A stretch of DNA of 64,000 bases from Actinomycetes bacterium (GTDB taxonomy: Bacteria > Actinomycetota > Acidimicrobiia > Acidimicrobiales > Ilumatobacteraceae): the NCBI GenBank assembly GCA_025360105.1, contig JANYCT010000034.1:1-64000 (forward strand). The letters are read 5' to 3'. The position numbers and the translations under genes were made by a program. Position 1 is the stretch's first letter, and each line of letters starts with the position of its first letter. Shown piece by piece: positions 18,560 through 27,719 of this stretch. Below the pieces are notes generated by a model that was not told where the DNA came from, did not search any database, and was given only the letters and a program-made list of their open reading frames with translations.

Positions 18560-20488
18560 GTGGACAAGACTGTGCGAACGACGCGATCGGTGCGGCTTGC
18601 GTTGCGCAAACGGCGATCACGACGGGGGGAAGCCAACACTGTGATAGCAAGCACCGATCAGCTCCCCGGAGGGGCACCTGACTCATCTGAAGAACCGCCG
18701 GCGGATCGCAGTCAGCGGATCTTCGAGGTCGGCCTCGGTTTGGTTGGCGTCGTTGCCGCGGCGGTTCGTTTGCCGCGTACCTGGACGGTGTTGGGCGACA
18801 ACGCGTTGATGCGGATGTGGACTGATGCAGTCGGCACCGTAAATACACCACTCGTTGGCGGCGATGCCCGCTTCGGCTGGAATCACCTTGGACCGTGGGT
18901 CTTCTACTTCATGGCGATTCCGTATCGACTGCTCGGTCGCTCAGCAGTGGGGCTGTTGGTGGGTGCAGCGATGATCAACATCATGTCGCTTATCGTGATT
19001 CTTCGTTGCGTACGTTGCCTGGCCGGACAACGGGCATCTCTTGTCGTGGCCGCTGGCACCCTCGTCTTTTTGTTGACCGCTCGCGGCAACCGGTTGATCG
19101 ACCCCTGGAACCCCTACGTGGTGCAGTTGCCGTTTCTCCTTGCGATGGTGAGTTGCTGGGCGGTTCTCAACCGACACTGGCGATGGCTCCCGTGGCTCGT
19201 CGGCGCTGGCAGCTTGAGCGTGCAAGGCCACATCACCTTTCTTGCGCCCGTGGCAGTCCTGTTCGTTGTCGCCGCGATTTCCGTTGTCCGGGCGCCGCGC
19301 TCCGATGTGCGATCGACGCTTCGTTGGACGGGCGTCGTCGCGGCAACCGCATGGCTCCCAGCCGTGCTCGACATGTTCATGCCGGAGGGCCACAATCTCT
19401 TCAGGGTGGCGCGTTTCTTCGCACAGCCCTCGGGAGCCTCCACTGGTGGCCTCTCCGCGGGGCTCCATGTGGTGCTACGCGAGACCGGTCTTGGTTCCAG
19501 TTGGCTCGGCGGCCACGTCGGCCTTCGCGTTCTCAGCGATGGCTTCGATGGCGGACTTGGCTTGCTGCCTGGCATGGGAATCGTCGTCCTCGTGGCCGCA
19601 GGCGTGATTGCTCGGAGACGTCGCGACCGCGTCGTAGGTTCTCTCGTACTGATCGTGGCGCTGTTGTTGCCAGTCGCCGTGGTGGAAATGGCCGCTGGGC
19701 GCGGCAGCCTTTACCCGTATCTGTTTGGGTGGGTGACCCTTGTGGGCATGATGTGCTGGGGCGCAGGCCTGCTGGCGTTGCTTCCAACGCGAGACAACCA
19801 CCAGCACACTCGTGTGTTGATGGCGTGCGTGACGATTGCCGCCCTCACCCTCGTGGTCACTGGGTTCGCCGCTGGGCTCCCGCGCACTCCCCGTGAGCGC
19901 ACCCAGGACGCCGCCATCGTGCGGCAACTCGTTGCGGACACCAAACCTGGTCTCATGCGTGGAGCGGACTATCAGCTCGATCACGGTTTTGATTCCTTCA
20001 GCTCGATCTATGAAATGGGCGTTGTCGACCGGTTGCGCCACGATGGGTACCGCATCACGGTCGAACCACGCGGGCGGGTGCTCTTCGGACGACACATGAT
20101 CGACCCGCGTGCCTGCACCTACCCGACGATCAGCATCGTTGCCCCGTATGAGTCGATCAGCCCGGGCGACCGGATTCTGGCGCTGAACGACCCGCTCAGT
20201 CCAGCGGAACGGGCCCAAGAAGCCGAGCTGGTCTCCACACTGGCGACGTTGTACGAGCAGCGCGGAAGTCCGACGGCAGCCGACATCGTGCGCTTCGCAG
20301 AGGGTGACCTCGTGCTCATTGCCGACGACGTTCACCCGGACCCGTCGATGCAACCTCGCTTGCAGCAGCTGGCGTCGCTTCGAACTCGGGGGCGCTCGAT
20401 TGCCGTCGTGCTGCACGACCCAACGCCGAGCCCACAAGGCTCATGTGATCCACAGGGGCATTCGCGTCATCGAACCTCCGCGAGCTGA
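18560..20488 (+). CDS. polytopic membrane protein (ArnT/PMT-like glycosyltransferase family)
   Basis: Multiple TM segments; GWNHLGPWVFYFMAIPYRLLG and NRLIDPWNPYVVQLPF patterns. Confidence 0.75.
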   Translation: MDKTVRTTRSVRLALRKRRSRRGEANTVIASTDQLPGGAPDSSEEPPADRSQRIFEVGLGLVGVVAAAVRLPRTWTVLGDNALMRMWTDAVGTVNTPLVGGDARFGWNHLGPWVFYFMAIPYRLLGRSAVGLLVGAAMINIMSLIVILRCVRCLAGQRASLVVAAGTLVFLLTARGNRLIDPWNPYVVQLPFLLAMVSCWAVLNRHWRWLPWLVGAGSLSVQGHITFLAPVAVLFVVAAISVVRAPRSDVRSTLRWTGVVAATAWLPAVLDMFMPEGHNLFRVARFFAQPSGASTGGLSAGLHVVLRETGLGSSWLGGHVGLRVLSDGFDGGLGLLPGMGIVVLVAAGVIARRRRDRVVGSLVLIVALLLPVAVVEMAAGRGSLYPYLFGWVTLVGMMCWGAGLLALLPTRDNHQHTRVLMACVTIAALTLVVTGFAAGLPRTPRERTQDAAIVRQLVADTKPGLMRGADYQLDHGFDSFSSIYEMGVVDRLRHDGYRITVEPRGRVLFGRHMIDPRACTYPTISIVAPYESISPGDRILALNDPLSPAERAQEAELVSTLATLYEQRGSPTAADIVRFAEGDLVLIADDVHPDPSMQPRLQQLASLRTRGRSIAVVLHDPTPSPQGSCDPQGHSRHRTSAS

Positions 20489-20494
20489 GCTCGC

Positions 20495-21079
20495 TCAGCC
20501 ACGAATCGTCGCGACGGCCGACACGACGGTCAACACGACAAGAACGACACCGGTCGCTCGACGCACTCGCCGCACCGGAACTTTCCGCATGAGACCCTGC
20601 CCGAAGATCACGGCCAGCGCAGCCACCGCCCACAACGCAGCTGTTGCACCGACTGCAACGCTGACCGGCGAGTGGTAGTGCGCAGCAAGATTCGCCGTGA
20701 GAATCTGCGTGAGATCTCCCCACTCGGCAATGAAGATCACCGCGAACGCGGTTCCAGCGACGCGACGGTGAGAGTGCTCCTCGCGCTCGACCAACGCTTG
20801 CTCGTCCTCGCGAGCCGCCTCCATGAATGCCAGCACGGCTCCAGCCGCAAACATCGCCGTGACGAAGCCCTCTACAGCACGATGGGGAAGCAGCGCGAAT
20901 AGGCCCGCGCCAATTGTTACAGCAATCACGACATGCAGCGCGAAGGCAGTAGCAGCACCGAGCCACACCAGCGCCGCCTTGCCGCGTGAGGCAAGCACGA
21001 GGGACGCAAACATCGTCTTGTCCGGAAGCTCGCCCAAAAAGATCACCGGGAACACGGACAGCACTATCGAGAGATGCAT
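20495..21079 (-). CDS. TMEM165/GDT1 (UPF0016) family cation transporter
   Basis: Duplicated acidic motifs GELPDKT and EWGDLTQ in a 6-TM architecture. Confidence 0.88.
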   Translation of the reverse strand: MHLSIVLSVFPVIFLGELPDKTMFASLVLASRGKAALVWLGAATAFALHVVIAVTIGAGLFALLPHRAVEGFVTAMFAAGAVLAFMEAAREDEQALVEREEHSHRRVAGTAFAVIFIAEWGDLTQILTANLAAHYHSPVSVAVGATAALWAVAALAVIFGQGLMRKVPVRRVRRATGVVLVVLTVVSAVATIRG

Positions 21080-21157
21080 CGGTGCTCCGTTTCGGGCATG
21101 ATCTGACGCTCCGACCCGGGTCGCCGACGCTCGACGCGGGGTCGACGTGATGTCACG

Positions 21158-21230
21158 TGGGCGATACCGGTCTCGAACCGATGACCTCTACGGTGTGAAC
21201 GTAGCGCTCTACCAACTGAGCTAATCGCCC
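21158..21230 (-). tRNA. tRNA-Val (anticodon CAC)
   Basis: gggcgattagctcagttggtagagcgctacgTTCACACcgtagaggtcatcggttcgagaccggtatcgccc folds as a cloverleaf; loop TTCACAC gives anticodon CAC. Confidence 0.95.
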
Positions 21231-21351
21231 GAAGGCGCTCGTATGGTAGCAGCGACTCTGCCGAGTCACCTACCCTCCGATCGGCTCTGGCGCGTCGAAC
21301 CCGGTGGGCGTCACCGTGGCCGCAACGAGGGCCGGAGCCATGGCCGCAGCA

Positions 21352-21957
21352 TCAGCCGGAGCTCGCCATCCGCACGCAGACCTGGCCCATGCCCTGCCGA
21401 TCGCGATGAGTCTCGGTGCCCTGGCCGCATGCGGCGCCGAAGGGGATCAGCGAATCGACCACGCCCTGATTGAGGCCGTTGCATGCGACCTCAATGGCAT
21501 CGCCGTTGTCGGCGATGTTCACACACGAACCTGCCTCGATGAGATTGTCCGGCTTGGCTGGTTGGCCCGGCTTGGTGAATGCTGCGTTCACCAGCACGAA
21601 CCCAATGCCCAGGCATGCGATCACGAGCATGAATCTCCAGGGAAAGCGCGCCGGCTCGTAGTACGTCGGGACTACCAGAGGCGGGTTAGCCACGTCGTGG
21701 GCCCGACCGGAACGGCCCGACGAGGACGGCACCGACGCAGCCGAACCACTCAGCGACTCGAGGCGGGCGTCATACACCGCTCGGCGGGATGGATCCGACA
21801 ACTCGCGCCACGCCTCGTTGATGCGCGCCATCGCGGCTGCAGATGCATCGCCACGGGCATCGGGATGGTAGCGACGGGCCATGGCGCGATAGGCAACACG
21901 AATCTCGTCACGAGTTGCGGTGCGTTGTACCCCGAGGCATTCGTAGTGATCTCTGAT
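21352..21957 (-). CDS. J-domain (DnaJ-like) protein with one TM segment; start codon uncertain
   Basis: RDHYECLGVQRTATRDEIRVAYRAMARRYHPDARGD then PWRFMLVIACLGIGFVLVNAAF; first ATG (21882) falls inside the J domain. Confidence 0.75.
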   Translation of the reverse strand: MRDHYECLGVQRTATRDEIRVAYRAMARRYHPDARGDASAAAMARINEAWRELSDPSRRAVYDARLESLSGSAASVPSSSGRSGRAHDVANPPLVVPTYYEPARFPWRFMLVIACLGIGFVLVNAAFTKPGQPAKPDNLIEAGSCVNIADNGDAIEVACNGLNQGVVDSLIPFGAACGQGTETHRDRQGMGQVCVRMASSG

Positions 21958-22016
21958 GGCCCAACGTTACGCGTGCAGCGCGCCGTACGCCCCGCCGGGG
22001 ACGCTTTGTCGGCGGA

Positions 22017-22940
22017 TCAGTAGCCCAGGTCGGCAAAGACGCGACCGACGAGATCGCCACCTCGAGCAAACAGGCGCACATTCTGGGTGATCCGCTCGGC
22101 GAGCAGGGGTGCACCCATCTCGGGTGTGTTGCCCACGTGCGGGGTGATGATGCAATTGGGCAGCGACCAGAGCGGGTGCCCATCGGGCAATGGCTCGGGG
22201 TGGGTCACATCGAGACCGGCCCCGCCAATCACGCCGTTCTGCAACGCCCACAGCAGATCATCGGTGACGATGTGACGGCCGCGGGCAACGTTCACGATCC
22301 AGGCGTGGGGTTCCATCATCTCGAGTTCGCTGCGCGAGATCATGCCCTCGGTGTCGGGGGTGAGCGACAGCGCCAGCACAACCAAGTCGGCGCCCGGCAG
22401 GCAATCGGCGTACCGGTCGGCCTCGACCACGGAATCGGCGCCATCCATGTCCTGCACATTGTTGCGAACCACGGTCACGTGACAATCGAATGGCTTCAGC
22501 AGACGGAGCAACGCTTCGGTGATGCCGCCGCCGCCCAGAATGGTGACGCGGGCACCGATGAGGTTGCTGCCGTGCGGTGGGCTCCACGTGGACGCCCTCG
22601 CATATGTGCCGAGACCGCGCATACCTGCGAGCGCCAGCGAGAGGGCAAGCTCTGCGCAGGGCTCGGCGTAGACACCCTTGCCACACGTCCACACGCGATC
22701 GTCGTCGATGAGATGAACAAGGGTCTCGATTCCTGCGAATGGCAACTGCACCCAGCGGATGTGCTCGGCATCGCTCATCGCGTCAGCGAGCGCATTGGCG
22801 TCTTGAGCATCGGCCCACACCAACGCATCAGCATCAGCAACAGCGACGACTTCACCACCGCCAGCCCTGATGGCATCGGCCATCCATGAGGGAGCGGATG
22901 AGGGCCCGAGCGCGACACGGGGCGCGTTGGTACTTGGCAT
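22017..22940 (-). CDS. D-isomer-specific 2-hydroxyacid dehydrogenase
   Basis: ARVTILGGGGITEALLRLLKPF, WIVNVARGRHIVTDDLLWALQ, LDVTHPEPLPDGHPLW, ITPHVGNT. Confidence 0.92.
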   Translation of the reverse strand: MPSTNAPRVALGPSSAPSWMADAIRAGGGEVVAVADADALVWADAQDANALADAMSDAEHIRWVQLPFAGIETLVHLIDDDRVWTCGKGVYAEPCAELALSLALAGMRGLGTYARASTWSPPHGSNLIGARVTILGGGGITEALLRLLKPFDCHVTVVRNNVQDMDGADSVVEADRYADCLPGADLVVLALSLTPDTEGMISRSELEMMEPHAWIVNVARGRHIVTDDLLWALQNGVIGGAGLDVTHPEPLPDGHPLWSLPNCIITPHVGNTPEMGAPLLAERITQNVRLFARGGDLVGRVFADLGY

Positions 22941-22977
22941 GATGACGAAACGCTAGCCGCTTACAGACGATCGGGCG

Positions 22978-23805
22978 TCAGTTCCCCGTGAATGTGGCGG
23001 CAATCTCGGTCCCAGATTGCCCGCCCCGGCGCAGTGCCAGAGCCACCAGGCCGACCGCCGCCAACGTGCTCGCAATGAAGAGGGTGGCCATCGCCGCGAC
23101 CTCGGGACGGATGATGCCGCCGGACAGACCGAACACGTAGTTGGGGAAGGTGGTGACTCCGGCGGGACTCACGAAACTGGTGGACACCACGTTGTCGAGG
23201 CTGAGGGTGAAGGCCAGCATGCCGCCTGCCAACACCGCCGGCATCACCAGTGGCAGGGTTACCTCGAAGAATGCGCGACGCGGCGTGGCAAACAGGTCGG
23301 CCGCGGCTTCTTCAAGGCGCTCGTCGAGGCCGGCCACGCGGGCGCGCACGATGAGCGTGACGACGGCCGAACTGAACACGGTGTGCACCAACACGATGGG
23401 CGTGAGCCCGGTGCGGAACGGGCCGCCGAGCAGCACGAACCAGCTCAGCTGGCCTGCACCATCGACGATCTCCGGGGTGACGAGAATGAGCAGGATGATC
23501 CCCACGAAACCTGCTGTCCACTTGCCTGGACGTTTGGCGAGGGCAAGGCCCGCGAAGGTGCCCAAGATCAAGGCCAGCGCAGTGCTGACGAAGGCAACCT
23601 CGAGCGATACTCTCACCGACGATGTGAGGCTGGTGTTCTGCATCATGTGACCCCACCAACGCGTAGAGAAGTGGGTCCACTTGAAGATGCTCTTGTAGTC
23701 ATTGAACGACATCGCCACCAAGAACGCGATCGGCGTGAACAAGAACACGATGACTGCGCCAGTCCACACGCCGAGCGCCGATGAAACGGTGAAGTAGCGC
23801 TTCAT
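22978..23805 (-). CDS. potC: polyamine-type ABC transporter permease (PotC-like)
   Basis: Binding-protein-dependent permease: EEAAADLFATPRRAFFEVTLPLVMPAVLAGGMLAFTLSLDNVVSTSFVS. Confidence 0.88.
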   Translation of the reverse strand: MKRYFTVSSALGVWTGAVIVFLFTPIAFLVAMSFNDYKSIFKWTHFSTRWWGHMMQNTSLTSSVRVSLEVAFVSTALALILGTFAGLALAKRPGKWTAGFVGIILLILVTPEIVDGAGQLSWFVLLGGPFRTGLTPIVLVHTVFSSAVVTLIVRARVAGLDERLEEAAADLFATPRRAFFEVTLPLVMPAVLAGGMLAFTLSLDNVVSTSFVSPAGVTTFPNYVFGLSGGIIRPEVAAMATLFIASTLAAVGLVALALRRGGQSGTEIAATFTGN

Positions 23806-24752
23806 CGCTGAACCAACTGCACGGCGCGAGCGCGTCGACGGATTCTCGCCATCAACCAGAAACAGGCGGCGATGACACCGAGCACCAACAGAATCGAGAT
23901 GATCAACGACACGGCGATGGCCGAACCAGATGCCGCGTCTTGGGCTTTGAAGTACTGGTTGGCGACCTCGGCACCGATCATGTTGCCTTTGGCTCCGCCA
24001 AGCAGCGCCGCAGTCACGTAGTCGCCCGACAACGGCACGAACACCAGAATCAGACCGGCAACGATGCCTGGCCCCGCCAACGGCAACGTCACTTGCAACA
24101 GCGTGCGCAACCGATTAGCGCCCAGGTCCTTCGACGCCTCGCGCAGGTGCAACTCCACACGATCGAGTGCCACCCACAACGGGAAGATCATCAGTGGCAG
24201 GTAGTTGTAGACGATGGCCAACTGGACAGCGGCACGGGTATCGAGAATCTGGATAGGCCCGTTACGCAACGCCAGACCAAACGTGAACCAGTGCCCCGAC
24301 TGCAAGAAGTTCGAGACGAAACCCTGCGGCTGCAGCACGATGCGCCACGCCAATGTTCGCAGCAAGAAGTTCACGAAAAAAGGCACCATCAACAACGCGA
24401 GCACCGCCGTTTTGGCCTTCGGGCCCACCTTGAACGCAAGGAAGTAGGCCACCGGCAAACTAATCACGAGGCAGAGGACGGTGCCCAGGATCGAGGTGAA
24501 CATCGTCTGCTTCAGTAGCGAGCGGAACGACCCGCTGATGACTTCGTGATACCGATCGAGACTGGGTGAACTGAGATCCACCTTGCCCGGCGTGCCGGCC
24601 ACCTTGCGACCGAAGCTGTTGACCACGACCAAAGCGACGGGAACGGCAAAGAGGAACACATACCAAACGAACGACGGGATCGCGAGCAGGAACTTCGGAG
24701 CGCGCAGCCACGTTCGTTGTTGGGAAGGTTGCGTGCCCAGTGTTGCCGTCAT
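23802..24752 (-). CDS. potB: polyamine-type ABC transporter permease (PotB-like)
   Basis: REASKDLGANRLRTLLQVTLPLAGPGIVAGLILVFVPLSGDYVTAALLGG; overlaps the potC start. Confidence 0.88.
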   Translation of the reverse strand: MTATLGTQPSQQRTWLRAPKFLLAIPSFVWYVFLFAVPVALVVVNSFGRKVAGTPGKVDLSSPSLDRYHEVISGSFRSLLKQTMFTSILGTVLCLVISLPVAYFLAFKVGPKAKTAVLALLMVPFFVNFLLRTLAWRIVLQPQGFVSNFLQSGHWFTFGLALRNGPIQILDTRAAVQLAIVYNYLPLMIFPLWVALDRVELHLREASKDLGANRLRTLLQVTLPLAGPGIVAGLILVFVPLSGDYVTAALLGGAKGNMIGAEVANQYFKAQDAASGSAIAVSLIISILLVLGVIAACFWLMARIRRRARAVQLVQR

Positions 24753-24755
24753 CGA

Positions 24756-25907
24756 TCAGCCACCGGCCTTGGCCTTCACATTGCTGTAGATCTTCACAAG
24801 ACGGTCCTGCGCGGAGTTCACGGCACCGGGCTTCATAGTGGCCACCTGTGCGTCGGTGAAGAACACCATGTCCTTGAATTCGATGCTGCCCGCCAGGTCG
24901 GAGACGCCCTTGATACCGGTGTTGTAGCCGTGGAAATTGAGATCCTTGACGCTGTTCTTCGGATCGAGGATGAAGTTGATGAAGTCGTACGACGCATCCA
25001 CGTTCTTGGCGCCCTTCAAGATGCACCAGTTGTCCATCCACAGTTCAGTTGTCGGCGACCCGATACCCCACTTGTAGCGAGCAGGGTCCTGGCCTGCTGC
25101 TTTGATACCGAGTAGGCCCTGACGGGCGTCGCCGTTGAACACTTGTGAGAGCGCATAGCTACCAGAGGTGAGGTTCACGCCGGGATACGAGTCGAACGCC
25201 TTGATGTGCGAGGCCAACTCGTTCACCAAGAACTTCTCGCACGCGTCGAGGTCCTCAGTCTTTTCGGTGGTCCAGTCGATGCCGTTGGCCCAGAAGTAGA
25301 TACCGCACAGGTCCGGCGTTGCATCGATGACGCTGGTCTTGCCGCTGGCCTCGGTCTGAGCAACCTTGATGAAGTCGGCCCAGGTCTTGATCTCGGTCTT
25401 CACCACGGTGGTGTCGTAAATCCAGCCCGTAGTACCCCAGTTCTTACAGACACTGTGCTTGTTGTCCGGATCCCACGACTGGTTGGTGTAGTGGGAATCG
25501 AGGTTCGAGAAGTTCGGGATCTTTGTCTTGTCGAGCTCGGCGAGCAGGCCTGACTTCACCAACTGCGGGATATACGCACCGGTCGGCACCACCATGTCGA
25601 AGCCCGACGAGCCGCCACCCTGCACCAACTTCTGGATGGCCTCTTCGTTCGAGTTGAAGATGGTGAGGCTGATATTGCCCCAGCTCTTCAGCAGATCAGG
25701 GTCGTCGTATTCGGCCCAGGTGAACATGTTGATGTTCTTGCTCTTCGAGCCCGAACCACCGCTACTGCCTCCACATGCAGCCAACGCCGCCGCAGCGGCG
25801 ACACCGCCGCCAATGGCCAGAAAACGCCGACGGTTGATGGTGGCGGCGAGACGTTGCGCTGCCTGCTGGGAGATCAGGATGTGGGTTGATTCGTCATTCA
25901 AAGACAT
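24756..25907 (-). CDS. potD: polyamine-type ABC transporter substrate-binding protein (PotD-like)
   Basis: Twin-Arg-like/lipobox N-terminus RRRFLAIGGGVAAAAALAACGG; INMFTWAEYDDPDLLKSW; GFDMVVPTGAYIPQLVKSGLL. Confidence 0.9.
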   Translation of the reverse strand: MSLNDESTHILISQQAAQRLAATINRRRFLAIGGGVAAAAALAACGGSSGGSGSKSKNINMFTWAEYDDPDLLKSWGNISLTIFNSNEEAIQKLVQGGGSSGFDMVVPTGAYIPQLVKSGLLAELDKTKIPNFSNLDSHYTNQSWDPDNKHSVCKNWGTTGWIYDTTVVKTEIKTWADFIKVAQTEASGKTSVIDATPDLCGIYFWANGIDWTTEKTEDLDACEKFLVNELASHIKAFDSYPGVNLTSGSYALSQVFNGDARQGLLGIKAAGQDPARYKWGIGSPTTELWMDNWCILKGAKNVDASYDFINFILDPKNSVKDLNFHGYNTGIKGVSDLAGSIEFKDMVFFTDAQVATMKPGAVNSAQDRLVKIYSNVKAKAGG

Positions 25908-25976
25908 TGCTCGGTCCTTCCGGGACACACAGGGGCTTACCGGCAAAGGTTAGTTGTGCTGCTGGTTGTTCGCCCT

Positions 25977-27098
25977 TCACCCCGGCTGTGCCTCTGCTGC
26001 GGGATCCTGGAGCACGAGATCCGCCTGCTCGGCAGAGAACTGATACACCTCGCTCGCTTGCCAGTGACACCACACTGGATCACCCGGAGCCAAGCGCACA
26101 GCTCCCTGCCGGGGCAGCAACGCAAGCACGTCACGATCGGCGGTACGCACCACGTACTGCAGCACGTCTCCATAGTGCGAAACACCGGCCACGGCGCCCT
26201 CGATGACGTTGATGACATGCCCGGGATCGGTACTACTGAGATGGATGCACTCCGGACGAATGGCGGCGAGCGCCGGCTGGCCGGGCGCCACCTTTTCCTC
26301 GGGGTTCGACGCCACGAACTCGGTGCCATCATCGGCGTGGACTCCCTGCGCCGTGGAGACGCCCTTCCAGAAATTGTTCCGCCCAATGAAGCCCGCCACG
26401 AACGCCGACGACGGGTGCTCGTAGACCGTCTCGGGATCGGCCAGTTGTTCCACGTGGCCATCGAGCATGATCGCGATGCGATCGCTCATGCCCATGGCTT
26501 CTTCCTGATCGTGCGTGACGAACACGAACGTGATGCCGAGTTGACTTTGCAACAACTTGAGCTCGATCTGCATCTCTTCGCGCAGCTTGCGATCCAGCGC
26601 TCCGAGGGGTTCGTCGAGCAACAGCACGCTGGGGCGGTTCACCAGAGCGCGCGCCAGCGCGACACGCTGTTGCTGCCCACCGGACATCTGGCGAGGCTTG
26701 CGGTCGGCAAGCGGACGCATCTTGACCATGTCGAGAGCCTCGGTGACGCGCGCGGCTATGTCGCTCTTGGACACGTGCCGCTGGCGCAATCCATATGCGA
26801 CATTCTCGGCAACGGTCATGTGCGGGAACAACGCGTACTGCTGAAAGACCGTGTTGACGTCGCGCTTGTACGCGGGCACTCCCTGCACGAACTCTCCGCT
26901 GATTCGAATGAAGCCCTCGTCGGGCTGTTCGAAGCCGGCGAGCATTCGCAAGGTCGTGGTTTTGCCGCAGCCACTCGGACCCAACAGCGACAGAAACTCG
27001 CCGGCGTGCACGTCAAGGTTGAGTGTGTCGACCGCAACCATGGAACCGAAGCGCTTGGTGACATCGACCAGCTCGACGCTGCCACGGTCTTGGCTCAT
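25977..27098 (-). CDS. potA: polyamine-type ABC transporter ATP-binding protein (PotA-like)
   Basis: GPSGCGKTTTLRMLAGFEQPDEG, MSGGQQQRVALARALVNRPSVLLLDEPLGALD, C-terminal TOBE region. Confidence 0.93.
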   Translation of the reverse strand: MSQDRGSVELVDVTKRFGSMVAVDTLNLDVHAGEFLSLLGPSGCGKTTTLRMLAGFEQPDEGFIRISGEFVQGVPAYKRDVNTVFQQYALFPHMTVAENVAYGLRQRHVSKSDIAARVTEALDMVKMRPLADRKPRQMSGGQQQRVALARALVNRPSVLLLDEPLGALDRKLREEMQIELKLLQSQLGITFVFVTHDQEEAMGMSDRIAIMLDGHVEQLADPETVYEHPSSAFVAGFIGRNNFWKGVSTAQGVHADDGTEFVASNPEEKVAPGQPALAAIRPECIHLSSTDPGHVINVIEGAVAGVSHYGDVLQYVVRTADRDVLALLPRQGAVRLAPGDPVWCHWQASEVYQFSAEQADLVLQDPAAEAQPG

Positions 27099-27110
27099 TC
27101 GTTGCTTCCT

Positions 27111-27166
27111 CTCACCTTGTGTGACTCATCGTGTGTGACTCATCGTGTGTGGCTCACCTTGTGTGG
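27111..27166. repeat. four tandem 14-nt repeats upstream of potA
   Basis: ctcaccttgtgtga / ctcatcgtgtgtga / ctcatcgtgtgtgg / ctcaccttgtgtgg, contiguous. Confidence 0.9.
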
Positions 27167-27287
27167 ACAGCACCGAAATGGCACTGGCAGCGTCTTCAAC
27201 GCACGCAACCACAGCAAGGCAGCACCGAGTGTAAGCAACGAACGCATTGCGTGCGAAAAGCCGTGGGGTGACCGCTGTGCGGCTGCG

Positions 27288-27719
27288 CTATTCCTCGTCA
27301 GGATCGGGCACCACGAGAATGGGAATTGGACCCCGATGGACGAGTTCGTATGTGGTGGAACCCAACAGCGCGGCGCGCAGCGGTCCGCGACCACCGTGGC
27401 CCACCACGATGAGTTCGGCTTCGTGTGCCTCTGCGGCGATGATGAGGCTGTCGACCGCGCGATCGCGAATCAATTCGATGTTCACCTCGACATCGGGAAA
27501 CGCCTCGACGAGACGGTTACGCACCGCGCTCGTGACCTCGTCGGCGATGGCCTCGATCTGATCCTCGAGCGGGCCCCCGCGTGGCCCCATCGACGACGCC
27601 TCGTAGCCGAAGACCAGCACCACCGAACGTTTCAACAGCTGGGCAAGATGGGCGGCGTATATCGCTGCAGACTCACCACTGCCATCGGGTCCGATACCGA
27701 CAACGAAGTCACCAGCCAT
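27288..27719 (-). CDS. universal stress protein family
   Basis: FVVGIGPDGSGESAAIYAAHLA...AELIVVGHGGRGPLRAALLGSTTYELVHRGPIPILVVP. Confidence 0.9.
   Translation of the reverse strand: MAGDFVVGIGPDGSGESAAIYAAHLAQLLKRSVVLVFGYEASSMGPRGGPLEDQIEAIADEVTSAVRNRLVEAFPDVEVNIELIRDRAVDSLIIAAEAHEAELIVVGHGGRGPLRAALLGSTTYELVHRGPIPILVVPDPDEE

Noticed and set aside
20560-21079. ELPDKT instead of EGDKT in the GDT1 motif as a novelty
   Set aside because: I believe this variant is common in actinobacterial members; not clearly unusual.
20495-21150. Possible yybP-ykoY Mn riboswitch upstream of the GDT1-family gene
   Set aside because: Leader on the minus strand lacks recognisable yybP-ykoY conserved loops by eye.
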